From contig NZ_QQAY01000021.1 in the NCBI RefSeq assembly GCF_003350505.1, positions 1 through 46,382 on the forward strand: a stretch of DNA of 46,382 bases, given 5' to 3'. The DNA comes from Falsibacillus pallidus (GTDB lineage: Bacteria > Bacillota > Bacilli > Bacillales > DSM-25281). Shown here one piece after another: positions 8,315-17,177 of this stretch. Position 1 is the stretch's first letter. Each line of letters opens with the position of its first letter. The notes beneath the pieces are model-generated. The model did not search any database. It had not been told where the DNA came from and saw only the letters and a program-made list of their open reading frames with translations. A program made the translations under genes and the position numbers.

Positions 8315-10117
8315 ATGTGTGGTATCGTTGGTTATATTGGAAGTAAAGACGCGAAAGAAATCCTTTTAAAAGGATTGGAAAAGCTTGAATATCGTGGATA
8401 TGATTCTGCAGGGATTGCAGTAAAGAACGAATCTGGCGTACATGTTTTCAAAGAAAAAGGACGCATTGCAGACCTTCGCAGCATCGTTGATGAATCAGTT
8501 ATTGGACATACTGGAATCGGGCATACTCGCTGGGCGACACACGGTGTACCAAGCAAAGTGAATGCACATCCACATCAAAGTGCTTCCGGCCGTTTCACAA
8601 TTGTTCACAACGGCGTTATTGAAAACTATTCTTTCTTAAAGAAAGAGTTCCTTCATAACATCGACCTTAAGAGTGAAACTGATACAGAAGTTATCGTTCA
8701 AATCATTGAAAAATTCGTCAACGAAGGAAGCAGCACGGATGAAGCGTTCCGTAAGACACTTTCCATCCTTAAAGGTTCATATGCGCTTGCTCTTCTTGAT
8801 GAAGAAAACGATGAAACGATCTTTGTTGCAAAAAACAAGAGCCCATTATTGGTCGGTCTAGGCGAAGACTTCAATGTTGTAGCCAGCGACGCAATGGCGA
8901 TGATTCAAGTAACGGACCAATATGTTGAATTGATGGACAAAGAAATTGTCATCGTCACTAAGGATTCCGTAACAATCGAAAACCTTGACGGCGAAGTCAT
9001 CACTCGCGAGCCATATACAGCTCAAATTGATGCAAGCGACATCGAAAAAGGCACATATCCAAACTATATGCTGAAAGAAATCGATGAGCAGCCGCTTGTT
9101 ATGCGCAAAATCGTTCAAGCATACCAAAACGAAAATAATGAACTGACAATCGACATCGACATCGTGAATGCGATGAATGAAGCGGACCGCATCTACATCG
9201 TGGCTTGCGGAACAAGCTACCATGCAGGTCTTGTTGGAAAGCAGTTCATCGAAACGATGGCGAAGATTCCTGTTGAAGTACATGTAGCAAGTGAATTCAG
9301 CTACAACATGCCGCTTCTTTCAGAGAATCCATTGTTCATTTTCATCTCTCAAAGTGGTGAAACAGCGGACAGCCGTTCAGTACTTGTACAAATCAAGGAG
9401 AAGGGCTACAAGTCCTTGACGATTACAAACGTACAAGGTTCAACTCTTTCCCGTGAAGCGGATTACACATTGCTATTGCATGCGGGTCCTGAGATTGCTG
9501 TTGCTTCAACAAAAGCATACACAGCTCAAATTGCGGTTCTTTCCATCTTAGCGAACGTGACAGGTAAATCACGCGGAATTGACTTCGACTTTGATCTTGT
9601 TCAAGACCTTGGCATCGTAGCAAATGCGATGGAAGTCCTTTGCGACAAGAAAGAAGAAATGGAAGACATCGCTCGTAAATTCTTGGCGACTACACGCAAC
9701 TGCTTCTTCATCGGCCGTGCCGTTGACTACTATGTTGGACTGGAAGGCGCTCTTAAATTGAAAGAGATTTCCTACATCCAGGCAGAAGGATTTGCCGGCG
9801 GAGAATTGAAGCACGGAACAATCGCATTGATCGAGGAAGGCACTCCAGTCGTTGCACTTGCAACTCAGGAATCCGTCAACCTAAGCATCCGTGGAAACGT
9901 CAAAGAAGTTGCCGCTCGTGGAGCAAACCCATGCATCATCTCCATGAAAGGCTTGGAAGATGACGAAGACAGCTTCATCATTCCAGAAGTGAATGAACTA
10001 TTAACACCTCTTACCTCTGTTATTCCATTGCAGCTTCTCGCGTACTATGCAGCATTGCACCGCGACTGTGATGTAGACAAACCACGTAACTTGGCTAAAT
10101 CTGTTACGGTTGAATAA
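8315..10117 (+). CDS. glmS: Glutamine-fructose-6-phosphate aminotransferase GlmS
   Basis: Makes glucosamine-6-phosphate from fructose-6-phosphate and glutamine, the first committed step of amino-sugar synthesis for peptidoglycan. The 600-residue protein starts MCGIVGYIG with the Ntn-type nucleophile Cys2; the glutaminase domain covers about 1-240 and two SIS sugar-isomerase domains follow (about 285-420 and 455-590). The C terminus ends [13 protein letters not shown], as in all GlmS proteins. The codons of this C terminus form the classical attTn7 recognition site, and a Tn7-like element begins 28 bp past the stop. Expression is governed by the upstream ribozyme. Confidence 0.98.
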   Translation: MCGIVGYIGSKDAKEILLKGLEKLEYRGYDSAGIAVKNESGVHVFKEKGRIADLRSIVDESVIGHTGIGHTRWATHGVPSKVNAHPHQSASGRFTIVHNGVIENYSFLKKEFLHNIDLKSETDTEVIVQIIEKFVNEGSSTDEAFRKTLSILKGSYALALLDEENDETIFVAKNKSPLLVGLGEDFNVVASDAMAMIQVTDQYVELMDKEIVIVTKDSVTIENLDGEVITREPYTAQIDASDIEKGTYPNYMLKEIDEQPLVMRKIVQAYQNENNELTIDIDIVNAMNEADRIYIVACGTSYHAGLVGKQFIETMAKIPVEVHVASEFSYNMPLLSENPLFIFISQSGETADSRSVLVQIKEKGYKSLTITNVQGSTLSREADYTLLLHAGPEIAVASTKAYTAQIAVLSILANVTGKSRGIDFDFDLVQDLGIVANAMEVLCDKKEEMEDIARKFLATTRNCFFIGRAVDYYVGLEGALKLKEISYIQAEGFAGGELKHGTIALIEEGTPVVALATQESVNLSIRGNVKEVAARGANPCIISMKGLEDDEDSFIIPEVNELLTPLTSVIPLQLLAYYAALHRDCDVDKPRNLAKSVTVE

Positions 10118-10145
10118 TTAGTATGTGAACCTGATAATCAAATGT

Positions 10146-10211
10146 TGTTTGTCGACAATAATGTTGGTAACTCGACAATAATGTGAGTAACTCGACAATT
10201 TTGTTGGTACC
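10146..10211 (+). repeat. glmS-proximal transposon end with three TnsB-type sites
   Basis: After the 8-bp terminus TGTTTGTC, three copies of the motif follow at an exact 20-bp period: GACAATAATGTTGGTAAC (10154-10171), GACAATAATGTGAGTAAC (10174-10191) and GACAATTTTGTTGGTACC (10194-10211). A weaker fourth copy may lie at 10254-10272. Closely packed sites on the tnsA side match the right end of Tn7. Confidence 0.88.
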
Positions 10212-10436
10212 TTAAAAATGAATTGAGAATTAGAAAGAAAATTCATGTATAAAGTCAGTATTAGTTGGTAAATAATTCAATGGTGAATTGAGTTTATAAA
10301 AGCGGTGATTGAAATGAGAATTTTATTAGTCGTAACATTATCAATTAATATGCTTAATTTTTTACCCTAGGGTTTATCCCTAGGGTTTTTTTATTACCTT
10401 AATTATTACGGTAATAAAGATTTTGGAGGTGGAAAA
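10212..10436 (+). other. Leader region of the tns operon
   Basis: No gene is seen. It holds a possible fourth transposase site, the terminator at 10364-10392 and an inverted repeat TTATTACC/GGTAATAA at 10391-10417 just before the tnsA ribosome binding site. Confidence 0.6.
10364..10392 (+). terminator. Terminator inside the transposon end
   Basis: A perfect stem ACCCTAGGG/CCCTAGGGT with loop TTTAT is followed by seven T residues. It would stop read-through from glmS into the tns genes and may replace the displaced glmS terminator. Confidence 0.9.
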
Positions 10437-11270
10437 ATGGTGGGGTTGAACCGGAAAATTAAAATTCAAGAAAATAAGTTGAAAAATGGATATGGATTGG
10501 GAACAGGAGAAAATTATAAACCGTTCATTCAAGCACACGATAATAAAGTCGCATCTGAAGGATGGATAACTAGGCATTTAGGGTGGAAAACCAAAAGAAT
10601 ACATCACACTCTTTCATCACATGAAAGGAGATTTCTATATTTTTTGGAATGGATTGAGGAAGTTGTAGATATTCGAGAACAGTATCCTCTTCTTCCACTA
10701 AGTAGAACAGAGGAAATTGCCAATGAGCTTGGAATCAAACATGCAAACGTCGAAGGGACCCCAGTAGAAATGACCACTGACTTTATGATTACGATGAAAA
10801 CCTCACAAGGAAACATAGATTTAGTTCGGACGGTTAAGCCTGCTTCAAAATTGAGTAAACGTACTTTGGAGTTATTCGAAATTGAAAGGAGGTTTTTTCA
10901 GGAGCAAGGGATTGATTGGGGGATTATAACAGAAAAAAGTATGCCCAATACGTTAATAAAGAATATAGAGTGGTTATATGAGGCACGTTATTTGGATACT
11001 AGGCCAAGCGTAAATGAAGAACTCATTTCACTAATAGAAATTGATCTTTTTAATATGATTTTTAATGATCATGGTGATACTTCTATAAGTGTAATCTGCC
11101 TTAGGTGCGATAAAACCTTTGGCATAGAAACTGGAACAAGTATGTTTATCCTTAAACATATGTTAGCAACAAAGAAATGGGATGCAGATATGAATCAAAA
11201 ATTCAAAAATTCAAATCCGTTGTTATTAAGCAAATTGAGAAGTCCAATAAGCACAGTACATGTTGGATAG
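10437..11270 (+). CDS. tnsA: Transposase TnsA (5'-strand endonuclease)
   Basis: TnsA cuts the 5' ends of a Tn7-like element, working with TnsB so that the element leaves by cut-and-paste. The restriction-enzyme-like catalytic triad is visible as E63 (SSHERRF), D115 (TTDFMIT) and K134 (VRTVKPAS), almost the same positions as E63, D114 and K132 of Tn7 TnsA. The rest of the protein (277 residues, with a helical C-terminal part) fits the TnsA C-terminal domain that contacts TnsC. The ATG at 10437 has GGAGGTGG upstream. It overlaps the following tnsB frame slightly. An intact triad suggests cut-and-paste rather than replicative movement. Confidence 0.94.
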   Translation: MVGLNRKIKIQENKLKNGYGLGTGENYKPFIQAHDNKVASEGWITRHLGWKTKRIHHTLSSHERRFLYFLEWIEEVVDIREQYPLLPLSRTEEIANELGIKHANVEGTPVEMTTDFMITMKTSQGNIDLVRTVKPASKLSKRTLELFEIERRFFQEQGIDWGIITEKSMPNTLIKNIEWLYEARYLDTRPSVNEELISLIEIDLFNMIFNDHGDTSISVICLRCDKTFGIETGTSMFILKHMLATKKWDADMNQKFKNSNPLLLSKLRSPISTVHVG

Positions 11271-11286
11271 GAGGGATGTATGGACC

Positions 11287-13467
11287 ATGTTGATTTATCA
11301 AAATAGTGTTATTGAGTTGATGGATCTAGATTTTAAGGTCGAACAAATTGTTCGAGTTTTATGGATTTCTCCTGATTATGATCTGATTTATGTTGTTAAT
11401 ATAGAAGACCATAAAAATATGGGATATCCATACAGTCTTAAATACAAAGAACTGTTAATCGAATTAGAAGATAATAGAGCGAGAATATTAAAAGGAGAGC
11501 CAGATTTAAGGCTTATATCTCCAGAAGAAGAATACCTAAAAAAGTACAAAAAAAATAGAGATGCTAATTGGGAAGTTATTAAAGATATAGTAGCAGAGGA
11601 GCCAGCAATATATCATTCAAAATACCGAGGACCATTAGTTGAAGAAACTAGAGAAAGAACAGGAAGGTCAAAGAAAGAAATTTATAGACTTCTTAAAAGA
11701 TATTGGTTTTATGGGAAGACCAAAAATGCGTTATTAAATAATTACTTTAATTGCGGAGTTACAACGAAACCCAAACAATACAAGAAAAACCCAGGACCTA
11801 AACCAAAGGATAAAAACGGATGGATTCTTACAGAAAGAGATAAGGAAATTTTCAAAAAAGCAATTAAGAAATTTCATATAGAGCAAAAAATGAATTTAAC
11901 AGCAACACATCAACATTTGTGTGAAGAATGGTATCATACCGGATATTTTCGTGAACATGGAGTTATGGTACCAATAGTTGAAGCAGATAAAACTCCATCT
12001 TTCAGACAATTCATGTACTGGTATAACAAAGAATATTCATATATGGAAAAATACTCAAATAAAAAAGGAAAAAGAAAGGCAGAAATGGAGATTAGATATA
12101 TGGATGGAGACTCAACCGAAAGGGCTTTAAGTACCGGATATCTATATGAAATTGATTCAACACCTGCGGATATTATCTTGGTTGCAGAGGACAGAAGAAC
12201 AATTATTGGAACCCCTACATTATATATTGTTAAAGATGTTTTTAGCCGAATGATAGTAGGATTTCATGCAAGTTTATCGCCAGCCTCAAAAATTGAAATT
12301 ATGGTTAGTATGGTGAATACTGCATCCGATAAAGTTGAATTTTGTAAGCAATATGGAATTCATATTGATGAAAGTGATTGGCCATGCAAAAATTTACCCC
12401 TTTACTTGGCAGGAGATCGTGGTGAATTAAAGTCTAGATGGGCGGAAAACCTTGTAAATATTAAAGTAGACGTAGACAATGCACCTTCCTATCGTGGTGA
12501 CTTAAAACCCTTTGTAGAACAACATTTTAGGTTAACAAATGATGAAATACGGGAATTATTGTATAGGGTTGGAGCTAAGCCTCCAAAAATGATTGAACGT
12601 GGAGATGAAGATCCAAAAAGAAAGGCAGCATTAACTATTTATGAGTTCACCCAATTTATGATTATCCAGATTCTTACATTTAATAAAAGTGCACTTCCGA
12701 AAAATTTTCTAGTTACTAAAGAAATGTTTGAAGATAAAGTCGAATTAACTCCTCTAGGTATTTGGAAATGGAAAGAGGGCTCTTCTTTATTTCATGAAGA
12801 ACCGCGAGATTTATTGGTATATAATTTGTTGCCAAAAGGACAAGCCACTATAACAAGGGGTGGAATCAAATTTTCGGACATGTGTTACACATGTGATAAG
12901 GGGATTAAAAATGGTTGGTTTATTGAATGTGAAATTGATGGAAAGAAAGAAATAGAGATTAGTTATGATCCAAGGAATGTTAGTAGTATTTTTATTCGTT
13001 TGAAATGCGGAAAAATAGAGCAATGTTTTCTTACAAACAAATATAACGAATATGAAGGGTTACATTTAGAGGATATAAAAGCAATTATTAAGTATAAAAA
13101 GGATCAAATAAAAAGGTTAGAGAAGGCTGAAAAGCAGCATAAAGCAGTGTTACACGTTTTTGCAGATGAATTGGTAGAGAATGCACTAACAAAAACACAA
13201 GATGCTAATCAGGGAATTAGTTTTGGAGAGCGGCAAAAAAACAGAAGAGAAACAAAAAAAAATGAAAGTAGGATAGTAGGCAGTGTAAATGCATTAACTA
13301 CAACGAGAACAGAAATTAAGGAAAGTCAGAAAGTAAGTGAAAAGGCAGAGGTAGTTGCTTTTCCTTTTGAAAACCGAGAGACTACATTTCGTAATGAAGT
13401 CCATATTCAAAAAGTATTTGAAGAAAAGAGTAAGAAAGGAAGAAGAAGCCGTGGAAGAATGGAGTGA
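11287..13467 (+). CDS. tnsB: Transposase TnsB (DDE integrase family)
   Basis: TnsB binds the repeated end sites and joins the 3' ends to target DNA. The retroviral-integrase-type core is seen with D290 (YEIDSTPAD), D377 (LAGDRGELKS) and E411 (KPFVEQHF) in the frame used here. N-terminal helices carry DNA-binding domains, and a basic C-terminal tail after residue about 600 is the usual TnsC-contact region. The in-frame ATG at 11260 overlaps tnsA, but AGGAGGG at 11269-11275 fits the ATG at 11287 better (726 residues). Its last codons overlap the start of tnsC. Confidence 0.94.
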   Translation: MLIYQNSVIELMDLDFKVEQIVRVLWISPDYDLIYVVNIEDHKNMGYPYSLKYKELLIELEDNRARILKGEPDLRLISPEEEYLKKYKKNRDANWEVIKDIVAEEPAIYHSKYRGPLVEETRERTGRSKKEIYRLLKRYWFYGKTKNALLNNYFNCGVTTKPKQYKKNPGPKPKDKNGWILTERDKEIFKKAIKKFHIEQKMNLTATHQHLCEEWYHTGYFREHGVMVPIVEADKTPSFRQFMYWYNKEYSYMEKYSNKKGKRKAEMEIRYMDGDSTERALSTGYLYEIDSTPADIILVAEDRRTIIGTPTLYIVKDVFSRMIVGFHASLSPASKIEIMVSMVNTASDKVEFCKQYGIHIDESDWPCKNLPLYLAGDRGELKSRWAENLVNIKVDVDNAPSYRGDLKPFVEQHFRLTNDEIRELLYRVGAKPPKMIERGDEDPKRKAALTIYEFTQFMIIQILTFNKSALPKNFLVTKEMFEDKVELTPLGIWKWKEGSSLFHEEPRDLLVYNLLPKGQATITRGGIKFSDMCYTCDKGIKNGWFIECEIDGKKEIEISYDPRNVSSIFIRLKCGKIEQCFLTNKYNEYEGLHLEDIKAIIKYKKDQIKRLEKAEKQHKAVLHVFADELVENALTKTQDANQGISFGERQKNRRETKKNESRIVGSVNALTTTRTEIKESQKVSEKAEVVAFPFENRETTFRNEVHIQKVFEEKSKKGRRSRGRME

Positions 13468-15178
13468 TAATCTAAATAGTTTAAAAGGCATTCATTGTAA
13501 AGCTGAATATAATGAACAAATTATTGAAGAGCATAAAGGAAATCCCTTTATTGAGGCAATTCCTTCAAGAGTTGAAGTGGAAGATTTTTATGAATTGCTC
13601 TTTTCTGTACCTTCATTTAAAGATGAATATTTAGAATTGGGTGTTGAAGATAGATTGTCATTAGTACAACAAATAAAACCTATGTTCTGGTTACCTTTCC
13701 CTGGCCATTATGATAAATATAGAGCTCTTTATAACATGATAAAAATAGGATATCAATCCAGAAATCCCTTATTACCAATGTATAACCGTCAATTTGCAGT
13801 TGGTTGGGATAGGATTTTTGAGACTGGGTTAGATCAAAGTGGAGCAAATCTTGCTGGTAATATTCAAACAGCCCAAAGTCACGCTGAAATAGGGTTAAGT
13901 GGGATGGGTAAAAGTAAAATATATGAACGAATTCTAAAAACTCTTTTCCCTCAAGTTATTCACCATAGTCAATATAATGGTAAGCAACTGTTAATGAAGC
14001 AGGTGACTTGGTTAAAAATTGAATGCCCAAGTGGAAAATCAATAGGAGCGTTGACAAGGAATTTTTATGTAGCAGTAGATGAATTATTAGGTACTAATTA
14101 TTATGAGAAATTTGGTGAAAAGGGGGGAACAATTGATAACTTAACAAAGAGGATGGTTAAAGTAGCTGCGCAAATAAATCTTGGCGTTTTAATTATTGAT
14201 GAAATACAAAATGTGCATAAAGCTCATTCTGGTGGGGATGAGCGAATAATTAATTTTATCACTGAATTAGTAAACACCATAGGGATACCAGTAATAATAA
14301 TTGGTACCTTTAAAGCGATGTATCTCTTTGAAAAATCCTTAGCTAATTCTCGTAGAGCAGTATCTGATATGTATCTTGAAAATATAACTTCTTTTTTAGA
14401 GGAGAATAGCTGGGAATGGAATGAATTTATTGAAAACCTATGGGATCAACAGTACACAATTAAATATACTCCAATAACTGCTGAAATTAAACATACCATG
14501 TATATTCTAACTTTAGGAATTCCTGATGTAGCAGTCAAGTTATTTATACATGTTCAAGCAAAAGCAATCTTAAATGGAGCAGATGAAAAAATTTCTGTAT
14601 CTCTTATTAATGAAGTGGCTTCTAAGAGTTTAAGTATTCTCCAACGTATATTTCATAAGATTTTAAGCAATTATGACCCTTCGTATTTAGAAGAATTAGA
14701 AGATATTCAGCCAGAATGGATTTCTTTCGATGAGTATTACAAAAAGGCTAAACAAAGTAGCTTGAACTTATATAAAAAAAGGCAAAATGCCAATACAAGA
14801 GCCATTAATCAAAAGAGTGAAGGGAGCATTCTAGAAGAATTAATCACGTTTGCTTCTAATCTTATAAACGAAACTGAAATGGCAGAATCTCTAGCCAAAT
14901 CAGTGTTTGATACTAGTAAAAAAAATGGAGACAAACAAAGTATGTTCAAACAAATTGCCGAATTGGCAATCGGACTAGGAGAGAAAAATAGTCAAAATTT
15001 GAATGAAAGCCTTGATATAAGAAAAAGAGTGGCTAAAAATCCAAAACCTAAATTAGAAGAGGTTGATATTAGGTTCATTGTGAAACAAGGGGAAACAAGA
15101 AGCCTTACAGCAGAGGAATCATTAATTGAAGCCGGAATAGTTAAAGATTGTAATGAACTACTAAATTATGTGAATTAA
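13451..15178 (+). CDS. tnsC: AAA+ regulator TnsC
   Basis: ATP-dependent matchmaker that links the target-bound TnsD/TniQ protein to the TnsAB transposase. A Walker A motif (GLSGMGKSK, residues about 149-157) and a Walker B motif (VLIIDEIQNV, about 246-255) are clear, and the arginine-rich sensor region follows. The frame is open upstream into tnsB, so the start is uncertain: a GTG at 13451 preceded by AGGAAG gives 575 residues and a short overlap; an ATG at 13394 is an alternative. Order and overlap indicate translational coupling with tnsB. Confidence 0.9.
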   Translation: MEEWSDNLNSLKGIHCKAEYNEQIIEEHKGNPFIEAIPSRVEVEDFYELLFSVPSFKDEYLELGVEDRLSLVQQIKPMFWLPFPGHYDKYRALYNMIKIGYQSRNPLLPMYNRQFAVGWDRIFETGLDQSGANLAGNIQTAQSHAEIGLSGMGKSKIYERILKTLFPQVIHHSQYNGKQLLMKQVTWLKIECPSGKSIGALTRNFYVAVDELLGTNYYEKFGEKGGTIDNLTKRMVKVAAQINLGVLIIDEIQNVHKAHSGGDERIINFITELVNTIGIPVIIIGTFKAMYLFEKSLANSRRAVSDMYLENITSFLEENSWEWNEFIENLWDQQYTIKYTPITAEIKHTMYILTLGIPDVAVKLFIHVQAKAILNGADEKISVSLINEVASKSLSILQRIFHKILSNYDPSYLEELEDIQPEWISFDEYYKKAKQSSLNLYKKRQNANTRAINQKSEGSILEELITFASNLINETEMAESLAKSVFDTSKKNGDKQSMFKQIAELAIGLGEKNSQNLNESLDIRKRVAKNPKPKLEEVDIRFIVKQGETRSLTAEESLIEAGIVKDCNELLNYVN

Positions 15179-15191
15179 AAAGGTGACGTAA

Positions 15192-17120
15192 ATGAACACT
15201 TTAACATATTTCCCAGAACCCTATCCGGATGAAGACTTTAGGAGTTTAGTTTATAGATACCATATTAGAACTCCAAATAACTCACTTGCAGATAGTATTT
15301 ATGAATTGTTTGAAAAAAAAACAAAGAAGTTACCCCTATTCCCTAATAAATTAAAAACACTTTTGAGCAAATTGCCTGATAATAAAATGGGTAATTTAGA
15401 AAAACTAATCTCGGATACAACTTGGATAAGGTTGATTCAAATATTTATGAGCAAAGATCAAAGAATTGAATTTACTAATTTTATAATGAATGGTTCTGAA
15501 AATCCATTTCAAGCTTATTCAAAAGTCCCTGGAGATTTTTTTGCGGAAAGTGTAAGATATTGTCCTTTCTGTTTAAAAGATGATTATGAAGGTTATGGGG
15601 AATGCTATGTTCATAAAAAGCACCAAATAAAATTTATGGATTTCTGTCATAAGCATTTCTCAAAACTTATTGACAAGTGTCCTAATTGCGACGAAAAACT
15701 TACAGCTGAATACCCATCCAAATTATTGAGAGTTCCATTTTGTAAGAACGGACATGATTTAACCAAAAAACTCCCAAAAGATATGACTCCAAAAGAAACG
15801 GAATTTAAATACACTTTATTTAATCTGTTATGCCAAATGAGCGATAACTGGAAAACAATTGATAGGGATTTTATGAAATTAAAAATCTTAATGGTTCTTT
15901 GGAAGGAAAATTATATTCATTATAAAGGAAGGGTATTAAAAAAAGAATTAGTTGATTCTCTTCTTGCAAACTATGACTCATCTCTTCTAAAAGAAGTTTC
16001 AATTGATGTAAGACATATTTCTCATAATTCATTTATAAGTAGGATATTGGTACATAAATATAATAAAAACATACTATTTTACTTATTATTAATTCATGAT
16101 TTATTTAATACTTATGAAAAATTTATAAGTTTTGAGTTTCCTATAGCGAATCTCATTCCATTTGGTGAGGGTCCATGGGAATGTATTAATAAAAATTGTG
16201 ATGAATATACCAAAAAAGTAATTTGTAAAAATAAACGGTTACCAAAAATCTCTGGAGGTTCAGTAATTACAGCTGAATTTTCTTGTCCTTATTGCGGTTA
16301 TATATATGTAAAAAGATGGAATGTAAACAACGGATTAAATGAGAAACCTATGATTAAAACGTTGGGACATAAAATGATAAAGCAAATATTAGAAAAATAT
16401 TTAGAAGGTAAATCTGCTTTACAAATTTCTACAGAGGTAAATTGTTCTGAGTTTGGAGTAAGACAAAATCTAAATAGAATTATTGGGAGTTCGAATGTCC
16501 TAAAAAAAGAGGATAGAGAAAGTGTAAGACAAATTATAGCAGCCTATTTAGAAACCTCAGTTTCAGATGAGTTTCAAATAAAGAAAGAAAAATATAGACT
16601 CAATATCTTGGAATATATTAAAGATAACAAAAATGTAAGTAGAGTAGAAATTTATAAAGAAAACCAAGAAAGTTATGGATGGTTAAAAAGGTATGATAAA
16701 GAATGGTTAGAAACTATTTTGCCTCAGCCATTATCGCTAAAGAGACCTTCTAAAGATCTAACAACCTATGATTATGCGTTATCTATTAAGATAAATAAAA
16801 TCTCAAAGAAATTATACAATGAATATCCATACCAAATAAAAAAACATACTATTTTAAAAAAGCTCTCAAGTACTGAAAGAAGCAGAGTAAGTAAGAACCA
16901 ACTGCCTTTAAGTGAATCAACATTAGAAAGCCAAATTGAACCATTACAGAATTATTTGATAAGGCGCTTACCGATGGCTATCAAAAATTTGTATAAAGCT
17001 AATTATAAAAACATCACACTTGAGAGTATAAAGAAATTCAATAAATTATATAGATTTTGTGATTTAGAGACTGAGCAGACCATTAAAACTATTCTTAATA
17101 ATAGAAGTTTTACAGAATAA
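15192..17120 (+). CDS. tniQ: TniQ/TnsD-family target selector 1
   Basis: Sequence-specific target-site protein of Tn7-like elements. The N-terminal TniQ domain has the zinc site C124, C127, C152, H155 (RYCPFC...DFCHKH) followed by a second C163-x2-C166 pair. The spacing equals that of the CCCH finger known in Tn7 TnsD. A further cysteine-rich ribbon (WECINKNC ... CPYCGY, about 330-375) and a helix-turn-helix-like stretch (SALQISTEVNCSEFGVRQNL, about 410-430) point to a long DNA-recognition C terminus; 642 residues is longer than Tn7 TnsD. It follows tnsC at 13 bp. Whether this or the next protein reads glmS cannot be decided from sequence. Confidence 0.9.
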   Translation: MNTLTYFPEPYPDEDFRSLVYRYHIRTPNNSLADSIYELFEKKTKKLPLFPNKLKTLLSKLPDNKMGNLEKLISDTTWIRLIQIFMSKDQRIEFTNFIMNGSENPFQAYSKVPGDFFAESVRYCPFCLKDDYEGYGECYVHKKHQIKFMDFCHKHFSKLIDKCPNCDEKLTAEYPSKLLRVPFCKNGHDLTKKLPKDMTPKETEFKYTLFNLLCQMSDNWKTIDRDFMKLKILMVLWKENYIHYKGRVLKKELVDSLLANYDSSLLKEVSIDVRHISHNSFISRILVHKYNKNILFYLLLIHDLFNTYEKFISFEFPIANLIPFGEGPWECINKNCDEYTKKVICKNKRLPKISGGSVITAEFSCPYCGYIYVKRWNVNNGLNEKPMIKTLGHKMIKQILEKYLEGKSALQISTEVNCSEFGVRQNLNRIIGSSNVLKKEDRESVRQIIAAYLETSVSDEFQIKKEKYRLNILEYIKDNKNVSRVEIYKENQESYGWLKRYDKEWLETILPQPLSLKRPSKDLTTYDYALSIKINKISKKLYNEYPYQIKKHTILKKLSSTERSRVSKNQLPLSESTLESQIEPLQNYLIRRLPMAIKNLYKANYKNITLESIKKFNKLYRFCDLETEQTIKTILNNRSFTE

Positions 17121-17177
17121 CATTTTAAAATAGTGGGGAAAATAAAAATAAAAACTATATCAAACTGGAGAAGTTAA

